Shown piece by piece: positions 1-4,438 of a DNA stretch of 8,446 bases. Under the pieces are notes generated by a model, which saw only the letters and a program-made list of their open reading frames with translations, was not told the origin of the DNA and ran no database searches. How positions within the stretch are numbered: the stretch's first letter is position 1; each line of letters starts with the position of its first letter. Source of the stretch: Nitrospirota bacterium (GTDB lineage: Bacteria > Nitrospirota > Thermodesulfovibrionia > Thermodesulfovibrionales > UBA6898); NCBI GenBank assembly GCA_021787505.1, contig JAJYLU010000055.1:1-8446 (forward strand), written 5' to 3'. A program made the position numbers and the translations under genes.

Positions 1-381
1 AGAAGCGACAAGGCGTGGCTGGAGGAATCTGAATACAGTCTATCGACAAGCCTACGCCGTTACCCAGAAAGTCGACACCTTCATGAGGCGCTTGCTTATA
101 TCAACCGTGAACTTGGCGCATACACGAACACAAGGGACTACCTGGCCAAAGCTGCCGAGGAATTCAAGAGAGCTGAGGAACTGGGAATTAAGTTTGGCAA
201 GGGGATGTCTGCTCATTATAGTGTCGTAATGTCACAGCTTGCGTCACAGTTGAAGGATAAGAATATTTTGGATAACTACTTCTCAAAGGTGTTTAAAGAA
301 TTTCCGGACGACGAAATGAGTCTTTTGTGGTATGCGCAGGCGTTGGCAACGATGCAAGATAACCGGACAGAAGAAGCTTAA
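1..381 (+). CDS. C-terminal part of a TPR-like repeat protein (5' end outside window)
   Basis: The frame is open from base 1 to a TAA at 379-381 and gives 126 residues with no start in view, so this is the 3' end of a longer gene. The product is alpha-helical and rich in Ala, Leu, Glu and Tyr. Pieces such as HEALAYINRELGAYTNTRDY, LAKAAEEFKRAEELG and MSLLWYAQALATMQDNRTEEA have the spacing of tetratricopeptide-like helix pairs. TPR proteins generally act as protein-interaction scaffolds; no specific partner can be inferred. The next gene starts 34 bases downstream on the same strand, so the two are probably co-transcribed. Base composition is more AT-rich than in the genes after 1361. The reading frame is secure; the TPR assignment is by pattern only. 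Confidence 0.6.
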   Translation, partial: RSDKAWLEESEYSLSTSLRRYPESRHLHEALAYINRELGAYTNTRDYLAKAAEEFKRAEELGIKFGKGMSAHYSVVMSQLASQLKDKNILDNYFSKVFKEFPDDEMSLLWYAQALATMQDNRTEEA

Positions 382-415
382 AAAGCACTTGCAAATATTG
401 GAAGGGGGTAAATCT

Positions 416-985
416 ATGAAACAACTTTTCAGTGCCGTGATGCTTGCCATCTGTCTCGTGTGCTCAATGCATGCCCACGCGACGATGGCGCCCGCTCCAT
501 ACGAAAAGGTTTCTAACCTCCTGTCCCGAGTCAGGCAAACAGAGGATTTGCCAGACACCGTACACAAAAACCGGCTACTGATAAAAGCAGTTGGGCTATT
601 TCTGGAAGCGGCCGATAAAGAAAACATTACAAGAGAACAGATGATCAGGAAGCTTAACAGTCTTTTCCCTATGCCGCTTTGGAAAGAGTGGGTACCAGTA
701 TTTGAGATAGAGAAGGTAAAAAATAAATTGTACCTGGTGAGTATCGGTTATGCTGCCGTCACGCAAGAAAGCAGTATTTACTTATTCCAAGATGCATCTC
801 ACCTCAAAATCGACACAGGTGATCTCGGATTGATTCACATAGTGAATGTCCAAATATCGGGGTACAAGCTTGAAGTGACTTACTTAAGAACGCCTGGTTC
901 CACGCGCCCCGAGAAAGTGATTGCCCTGCTTAACAACAAGGATGGAAAATGGCGGATCAGCAAAAGAAGTATTCAAACTGAGTAG
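416..985 (+). CDS. Exported protein of unknown function, 189 aa
   Basis: I do not recognise this family. ATG at 416 is chosen over the upstream in-frame ATG at 332 because GAAGGGGG (401-408) lies 7 bases before it and because the product then opens with a typical Sec signal peptide: MK, a hydrophobic stretch (residues 4-17), and an AHA cleavage site after residue 22. No lipobox fits the two cysteines at 13 and 16, so cleavage by signal peptidase I is expected, giving a periplasmic or secreted protein. The mature part is about 167 residues, with a helical first half (Leu/Glu/Lys-rich, to about residue 85) and a second half that looks beta-rich, ending in a positively charged tail. It follows a TPR-like gene by 34 bases and is closed by the terminator at 1002-1033, so it is the last gene of its transcript. 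Confidence 0.72.
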   Translation: MKQLFSAVMLAICLVCSMHAHATMAPAPYEKVSNLLSRVRQTEDLPDTVHKNRLLIKAVGLFLEAADKENITREQMIRKLNSLFPMPLWKEWVPVFEIEKVKNKLYLVSIGYAAVTQESSIYLFQDASHLKIDTGDLGLIHIVNVQISGYKLEVTYLRTPGSTRPEKVIALLNNKDGKWRISKRSIQTE

Positions 986-1001
986 CAGTAATGTTTCGCA
1001 C

Positions 1002-1033
1002 GGGGTAGGGTCGATAACCTGCCCCATTTTTTT
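1002..1033 (+). terminator. Intrinsic terminator of the TPR/exported-protein transcript
   Basis: An 8-bp stem (GGGGTAGG at 1002-1009 with CCTGCCCC at 1018-1025, one T-G wobble) encloses an 8-base loop. It is followed by A and a run of seven T (1027-1033). It starts 16 bases after the stop at 985. Confidence 0.85.
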
Positions 1034-1322
1034 GCTGTTTCATTAAACCTCTTCGATAGCCACGACTATTTACACCGTGTAGTTCTCGCCCTCAATTTTA
1101 CTACAAGTGTTTTATCCCGATTGCATGATGGAGTTTCGGCTCACTGAAAGTATCGGTGCATCCGGCGCAATATGAACTGCCGGAGGGGACTTTCTTTACA
1201 AGAAAAAGAACAGTTCTTCAGCTCTGCAGTCTGATCGCTATATCCGCTTAACGCTGCAAAAAGACGCATCCGCACATCCTGAAGATGGCATGGCGGCTGA
1301 TCTATTTCCGGTGGCGCAATTA
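1034..1322. other. Intergenic stretch without a confident gene; possible decayed antisense frame
   Basis: No plus-strand gene is supported here. On the minus strand two overlapping short frames read rather like protein. One is open from 1335 to a TGA at 1141-1143, with an ATG at 1267-1269 giving 42 residues beginning MRLFAALSGYSDQTAELKN. The other is open from 1217 to a TAG at 1101-1103 and contains SSYCAGCTDTFSEP, a CxxC zinc-knuckle-like motif. Joined by one frameshift in the T-rich run near 1199-1210, they would form a single continuous product. This may be a gene remnant or chance; no ribosome site or homologue supports it firmly. Confidence 0.25.
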
Positions 1323-1347
1323 ATACTTGACAGAATTAGTAGACTAT
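1323..1347 (+). promoter_or_regulatory. IscR type-1-like operator overlapping the iscR -35 box
   Basis: This 25-base site matches the E. coli IscR type-1 consensus ATASYYGACTRWWWYAGTCRRSTAT at 23 of 25 positions, counted by eye. The two mismatches are A for T at 1332 and A for C at 1341. It begins ATACTTGAC and ends GACTAT, forming an imperfect dyad. It covers the TTGACA hexamer at 1327-1332, so a bound regulator would block RNA polymerase. This is the arrangement expected for autorepression of an IscR gene by its Fe-S form. The site is seen directly; binding is inferred. Confidence 0.7.
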
Positions 1348-1355
1348 TTTAATTT
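1327..1355 (+). promoter_or_regulatory. Sigma70-like promoter of the Fe-S operon
   Basis: A consensus -35 hexamer TTGACA (1327-1332) is followed after 17 bases by TAATTT (1350-1355) as the -10. Transcription would then begin at about 1361-1362, on or next to the ATG at 1361. The -35 is perfect and the -10 moderate; the following TATAGT (1355-1360) is too far from the -35 to be the better choice. Confidence 0.55.
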
Positions 1356-1360
1356 ATAGT

Positions 1361-1840
1361 ATGTTACGGTTATCGACAAAGGGGCAGTATGGAGTCCGGG
1401 CGATGTACGAGATCGCCCGGGGATACAACCGGGGACCCATTACCATCAAGGAGATATCCGAGCGCCAGGACGTCTCGGTCGCTTACCTGGAGCAGATACT
1501 GAATACGCTCCGGAAGGCCGGCATCATCAGCAGCGTGAAGGGGCCGGGCGGAGGGTACGTCCTCGGCAGGGACCCGGACAACATCAGTATCGGCGCCATA
1601 TTGCGGGAACTCGAAGGTCCTGTGGCGATAACCTCATGCCTCGATCCGAAGGAGGGATGCATGAGGGTGGAAGGTTGCGTCACCCATCTCTTGTGGAAGG
1701 CCCTAGGAGAGAACATCGAGGCTTTTCTCGACAAGATGACGCTGCGGGACCTGCTGAGAGGCGACCAGTTTATCGAGGTGCCGCGCAAAGAGGGAAGGAA
1801 GAAGGCGGGAAAAGGCGTTTCTGCGGGGCTGGGGCGATGA
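1361..1840 (+). CDS. iscR: IscR-type Rrf2-family transcriptional regulator, 159 aa
   Basis: This is a winged-helix Rrf2-family repressor predicted to sense Fe-S cluster status and control the downstream assembly genes. The N-terminus MLRLSTKGQYGVRAMYEIA, the recognition region VSVAYLEQILNTLRKAGIIS (39-58) and the wing GPGGGYVL (61-68) match IscR closely. Cluster-ligand candidates are C93, C100 and C106 plus H109, as in E. coli IscR (C92, C98, C104, H107), with one extra residue between the first two cysteines. ATG 1361 gives the canonical start; an in-frame TAG at 1340-1342 and no upstream start codon exclude a longer protein. There is no Shine-Dalgarno sequence, and the predicted transcription start coincides with the ATG, so the mRNA may be leaderless. 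The stop overlaps the next gene as ATGA (1837-1840). The C-terminal tail (140-159) is basic and probably disordered. Other Rrf2 roles are possible, but the type-1-like operator argues for an IscR role. Confidence 0.88.
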   Translation: MLRLSTKGQYGVRAMYEIARGYNRGPITIKEISERQDVSVAYLEQILNTLRKAGIISSVKGPGGGYVLGRDPDNISIGAILRELEGPVAITSCLDPKEGCMRVEGCVTHLLWKALGENIEAFLDKMTLRDLLRGDQFIEVPRKEGRKKAGKGVSAGLGR

Positions 1841-2088
1841 AGTTCACAGAAAATGTAAAGCCCGACGTCACCACGGACATCGTCTATATGATGTGTCCGA
1901 TGCATCTTCTGAAGCTGGAGGAGCAGATGAAGGAACTCCAACCCGGACAGATACTGGAGATCATGACGGATTATGACGGGGCGCTGGAAGACATCCCGGC
2001 CTGGTGTGAAAAGACAAGGAACGAGTTTCTCGGGATGGAGGACTCGGGCGATTTTTTTAAATTCTATATCAAGAAGCTTGCGAGGTGA
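1837..2088 (+). CDS. TusA/SirA-family sulfur-carrier protein, 83 aa
   Basis: TusA-family proteins carry sulfur as a persulfide on one conserved cysteine and hand it between sulfurtransferases. Here the cysteine is C20 in the CP motif at the head of the first helix (CPMHLLKLEEQMKEL). It is followed by the family pattern of LQPGQILEI, a DIPAWCEKTRNEFLG helix (53-67) and a final beta strand FFKFYIKKL. The usual CPxP reads CPMH, so the second proline is missing; a second cysteine, C58, lies in the second helix. The length is typical. The ATG overlaps the iscR stop by four bases, so translation is probably coupled, and the stop overlaps the start region of the NifS-like gene. Placement between an IscR and a NifS/IscU pair points to sulfur delivery for Fe-S assembly rather than tRNA thiolation, by inference. 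Confidence 0.85.
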   Translation: MKFTENVKPDVTTDIVYMMCPMHLLKLEEQMKELQPGQILEIMTDYDGALEDIPAWCEKTRNEFLGMEDSGDFFKFYIKKLAR

Positions 2089-2090
2089 GT

Positions 2091-3293
2091 ATGAAGAAGA
2101 TCTATCTTGACCATGTCGCTACGAACCCCCTTCACCCCGAGGCGCTCGATGCGATGATGCCTTACCTGAAAGAGGAGTTCGGTAACCCGCTGAGCGTGTA
2201 CGAATACGGGTCTCGTGCGAAGTCTGCCATAGAAGGCGCCAGGGAGCAGGTGGCGGGCCTCGTCGACGCCAAGCCCGCCGAGATCATCTTTACGGCGAAC
2301 GGAGCAGAAGCGAACAATTTCGCGCTGCGCGGTATTGCTCTTGCGAAACAAAACGAGGGCAAGCATGTCCTTGTCTCCCGGATGGAGCACCATTCGATAC
2401 TGAATTCCGCCCGCTATCTCGAAAAGAACGGGTTCGCGGTGACCTATCTTCCGGTCGACAAGAAAGGTCTTGTGGATCCCGAAACCGTAAAGAAGGCGAT
2501 CACGAAGGAGACGGTGCTCATTTCGGTGACCCACGCCAGCAGCGAGGTCGGTACGATAGAGCCGATCAGGGAGATTGTCAGGATCGCCAAGGAGAAGAAC
2601 ATCATCGTCCATACCGACGCGGTCGCGACGACCGGGAATATCCCGGTGGACGTAAAAGACCTGGGCGTCGACCTCCTCAGCATGGCCGCCCATCAGTTCT
2701 ACGGGCCGAAAGGCGCGGGTGCGCTTTACGTAAAGCAGGGAATACGGATCGTGCCGCTCATCTACGGCGGGATACAGGAATCGGGCAGAAGGGCCGGCAC
2801 TGAAAATGTGCCTGCCATCGTCGGAATGGGAAAGGCTGCGGAGCTCGCAAAGGCGGAAATGCCGAAAAGGACGGAATACCTTAAGCCGCTGAGGGACAGG
2901 ATAATCGATACCATGATGGGCGTAGAGCGGGTGTATCTGACAGGCGACAGGGAGAACAGGCTGCCGGCGCATGCCAGTTTCTGCGTCGAATATATAGAAG
3001 GCGAGGCAATGCTGTTGCTCCTCGCCGCCAAGGGGCTTTTTTCTGCGAGCGGCTCTGCCTGTTCTTCCAAGGCGCTGAAGGCGTCGCCGGTGCTGCTTTC
3101 GATGGGCATCTCTTCAAGTCTTGCGCAGGGCTCGATCGTATTTTCCCTCGGGACGATGAATACTTCTGGAGATGTCGACTATCTGCTGACGGAATTTCCG
3201 GCGGTGATCAAGAGATTACGAGAGATTTCTCCCTATGCACAGGGATGGGGAGACAGAGAGGAAGGTGGAGAAGAATGTACAGTGAAAGAGTGA
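2091..3293 (+). CDS. NifS/IscS-family protein lacking the PLP lysine (probable non-PLP paralogue), 400 aa
   Basis: The fold is clearly that of class V aminotransferase-type cysteine desulfurases: YLDHVATNP (5-13), FGNPLSVYEYG (30-40), HTDAV (174-178), AHQFYGPKGAGALYV (200-214), GRRAGTENV (232-240) and the loop SASGSACSSKALK (318-330) with persulfide cysteine C324. The cofactor site is not normal. Without gaps against E. coli IscS (offset four), Schiff-base K206 is Q202, Q183 is A179, N155 is S151, T76 is A72 and S203 is A199; substrate-binding R356 falls on V350. H100 and D176 are kept. Cysteine desulfurase activity is therefore unlikely, though persulfide or cluster handling through C324 remains possible. 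ATG 2091 fits the usual MKKIYLD start; an in-frame GTG at 2085 is an alternative. GAGGTGA (2082-2088) is the ribosome site but is close. The end overlaps iscU by 19 bases. The family is certain and loss of function is a strong inference; most annotation pipelines would call it a cysteine desulfurase. Confidence 0.9.
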   Translation: MKKIYLDHVATNPLHPEALDAMMPYLKEEFGNPLSVYEYGSRAKSAIEGAREQVAGLVDAKPAEIIFTANGAEANNFALRGIALAKQNEGKHVLVSRMEHHSILNSARYLEKNGFAVTYLPVDKKGLVDPETVKKAITKETVLISVTHASSEVGTIEPIREIVRIAKEKNIIVHTDAVATTGNIPVDVKDLGVDLLSMAAHQFYGPKGAGALYVKQGIRIVPLIYGGIQESGRRAGTENVPAIVGMGKAAELAKAEMPKRTEYLKPLRDRIIDTMMGVERVYLTGDRENRLPAHASFCVEYIEGEAMLLLLAAKGLFSASGSACSSKALKASPVLLSMGISSSLAQGSIVFSLGTMNTSGDVDYLLTEFPAVIKRLREISPYAQGWGDREEGGEECTVKE

Positions 3294-3643
3294 TGGACCA
3301 TTTTACGAACCCGCGAAACGTGGGTGATATGGCAGATGCGGACGGCATCGGGACCGAGGGCAACCCGACTTGCGGCGACGCGATGAAGATCTATATAAAG
3401 GTGAGGGACGGCAGGATCGTCGACGCCAAGTTCAAGACCTTCGGTTGCGGTGCGGCGATCGCGGTCAGCAGCATGGTGACCGAGATGGTGAAGGGAAAGA
3501 CGCTGGACGAGGCACTCGCGATTTCGAAAGAGACGGTCGCCGCCGAATTGGGCGGCCTGCCGCCTCAGAAGATGCACTGCTCTAACCTCGGGGCCGACGC
3601 CCTCAAAAAGGCGATAGAGGACTACCGGAGCAAGCAGAAGTAA
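3275..3643 (+). CDS. iscU: IscU/NifU-N-type Fe-S cluster scaffold, 122 aa
   Basis: IscU is the scaffold on which a [2Fe-2S] cluster is built from sulfur supplied by an IscS-type partner. The sequence starts MYSERVMDHFTNPRNVGDM, the standard IscU N-terminus. It carries all cluster ligands: C33 and D35 in NPTCGDAM, C58 in FGCGAAIA, and H101 and C102 in KMHCSN. The length is normal for a stand-alone scaffold, with no NifU C-terminal domain. The chaperone-recognition motif LPPVK of E. coli IscU is LPPQK here (95-99), and no hscA or hscB is in view. ATG 3275 is chosen because homology begins there and GGAG sits at 3267-3270; the gene overlaps the end of the NifS-like gene by 19 bases, which suggests coupled translation. 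A strong terminator follows. Confidence 0.93.
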   Translation: MYSERVMDHFTNPRNVGDMADADGIGTEGNPTCGDAMKIYIKVRDGRIVDAKFKTFGCGAAIAVSSMVTEMVKGKTLDEALAISKETVAAELGGLPPQKMHCSNLGADALKKAIEDYRSKQK

Positions 3644-3658
3644 TATTTTTTTGAATGG

Positions 3659-3689
3659 CGCGGGAGGATTAGAATCCTCCCGCGTTTTT
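3659..3689 (+). terminator. Intrinsic terminator of the Fe-S operon
   Basis: A perfect 12-base inverted repeat (3659-3670 with 3673-3684, arms CGCGGGAGGATT and AATCCTCCCGCG), effectively an 11-bp stem with a TAGA loop, is followed by TTTTT (3685-3689). It lies 15 bases after the iscU stop and 21 bases before the stop of the convergent hnoX gene. It has no T-run for the minus-strand direction, so it should act mainly on the plus strand. Confidence 0.92.
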
Positions 3690-3710
3690 GTTCTGGTCGC
3701 GGTGCGCTCT

Positions 3711-4235
3711 TTACCGCGAAAAGACCACCTTCACCTTGTCGGGCCCCAGTTTTGTTACCATCAGGTCTTCCCTATAGTATTTCCCGACCCCTTTGATGAG
3801 ACCGACCAGAAAATCGATCAGCCTCCTTCTGGATATGTATTTCATCACGAGGGTCTTGTCGCCGGTCCACTCATATTCGAATCTCGGCGGGTGGGCATTC
3901 GGGATCGTGTCGGTCGTCGCCTTGTGGACGTCATCCATCTTCAGGAGAAAGTCCCTGGCCGAATTGGCTCCCCGGAAATATGACTGATAGATCTTCGGCG
4001 CGAAGACGTTGACCCAGTAATCGCCAAACGCGTCCGCTGCCTGAACAAGCGTTATGTTCAGGATAGCGCAGACGGAACCAACGATTTTTAAAGCTTTTTC
4101 GTCGGCCACGTCTTCTGTTGCCAGGAAGACGGAATTACCGTCCATGCCCGCGTCAGCCAGCGCTTCCACCCACTTGTCCTTGCCGAATTTTTCAGTTACC
4201 AGATCAGCCAAACACTTGAGAATTACTCCCTTCAT
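3711..4235 (-). CDS. Stand-alone H-NOX heme gas-sensor protein, 174 aa
   Basis: H-NOX domains bind heme through a proximal histidine and sense NO, CO or O2; stand-alone bacterial forms usually regulate a separate kinase or cyclic-di-GMP enzyme. Family marks are the start MKGVILKCLADLVTEKFG, proximal histidine H104 in MDDVHKATT, the P116-P117 heme-distorting region in HPPRFEYEW, and the propionate-binding YxSxR motif Y133-S135-R137. With the constant two-residue offset to Thermoanaerobacter H-NOX (H102, Y131, S133, R135), its O2-stabilising Y140 corresponds to F142. O2 binding is therefore not expected, while NO and CO binding are. ATG at 4235 is preferred over the ATG at 4280 because GGAGG (4246-4250) precedes it by 10 bases and homology begins there. 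No partner kinase or diguanylate cyclase is in the window. It is divergent from cooS, 203 bases apart. Confidence 0.9.
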   Translation of the reverse strand: MKGVILKCLADLVTEKFGKDKWVEALADAGMDGNSVFLATEDVADEKALKIVGSVCAILNITLVQAADAFGDYWVNVFAPKIYQSYFRGANSARDFLLKMDDVHKATTDTIPNAHPPRFEYEWTGDKTLVMKYISRRRLIDFLVGLIKGVGKYYREDLMVTKLGPDKVKVVFSR

Positions 4236-4271
4236 ATTGAAACTCCCTCCTTTTTGTGAAATCGATATCTG

Positions 4272-4300
4272 AATATACACGGAAAAAAAGCAACATGCAA
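4272..4300 (-). promoter_or_regulatory. Sigma70-like promoter of the H-NOX gene
   Basis: On the minus strand, TTGCAT (4300-4295) and TATATT (4277-4272) are separated by exactly 17 bases, the spacer including a run of seven T. Transcription would start near 4265, leaving a leader of about 30 bases that holds the ribosome site at 4250-4246. The -35 box is partly inside the palindrome at 4296-4314, so a repressor bound there would compete with RNA polymerase. Confidence 0.6.
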
Positions 4301-4314
4301 GGGAAAACCTTGCA
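4296..4314. promoter_or_regulatory. Palindromic operator-like site over the H-NOX -35 box
   Basis: TGCAAGG (4296-4302) and CCTTGCA (4308-4314) form a perfect 7-bp dyad around GAAAA. The site covers five bases of the predicted hnoX -35 hexamer and ends 45 bases upstream of the predicted cooS -35. There is no T-run after it, so it is not a terminator. The protein that binds is unknown. Confidence 0.45.
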
Positions 4315-4359
4315 ATTTCACAAAGGAGAAGGCGAACGCGCTGAAAATGTCGGCCGCAT

Positions 4360-4388
4360 TTGAATTATCCGCCCCGATGTTCTATATT
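4360..4388 (+). promoter_or_regulatory. Sigma70-like promoter of the cooS operon
   Basis: TTGAAT (4360-4365) and TATATT (4383-4388) are separated by 17 bases. Transcription would begin at about 4395, giving a leader of about 45 bases with a strong ribosome site GGGGAGG at 4426-4432, six bases before the ATG. Confidence 0.5.
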
Positions 4389-4438
4389 TATGTAGTATTT
4401 AGATGCTAGTAAATCATTTAATCACGGGGAGGTTTCGC

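Larger units (their letters stand above)
4253..4324. repeat. Widely spaced 10-bp inverted repeat flanking the H-NOX promoter
   Basis: TTTGTGAAAT (4253-4262) and its exact reverse complement ATTTCACAAA (4315-4324) enclose the hnoX promoter. Each arm contains a TGTGA-type half-site as used by CRP/FNR-family regulators; the centres of the two TGTGA/TCACA units (4257 and 4320) are 63 bases apart, about six helical turns. The repeat is seen directly; a regulatory role is inferred. Confidence 0.4.

Noticed and set aside
332..415. Upstream ATG start at 332 for the exported protein
   Set aside because: It overlaps the preceding gene out of frame, lacks a ribosome site and would bury the signal peptide behind 28 basic residues.
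1483..1941. Minus-strand frame of 152 codons opposite iscR and the TusA-like gene
   Set aside because: It is antisense to two recognised overlapping genes, with no motif or ribosome site of its own.
2706..2714. Lysine of the GPKG segment (K207) as a substitute Schiff-base lysine in the NifS-like protein
   Set aside because: Normal cysteine desulfurases carry this lysine in addition to the catalytic one, so its presence does not restore the missing PLP ligand.
2064..2972. Minus-strand open frame of 302 codons opposite the NifS-like gene
   Set aside because: It is an antisense shadow of a recognised gene; the product is rich in Arg and His and shows no domain pattern or ribosome site.
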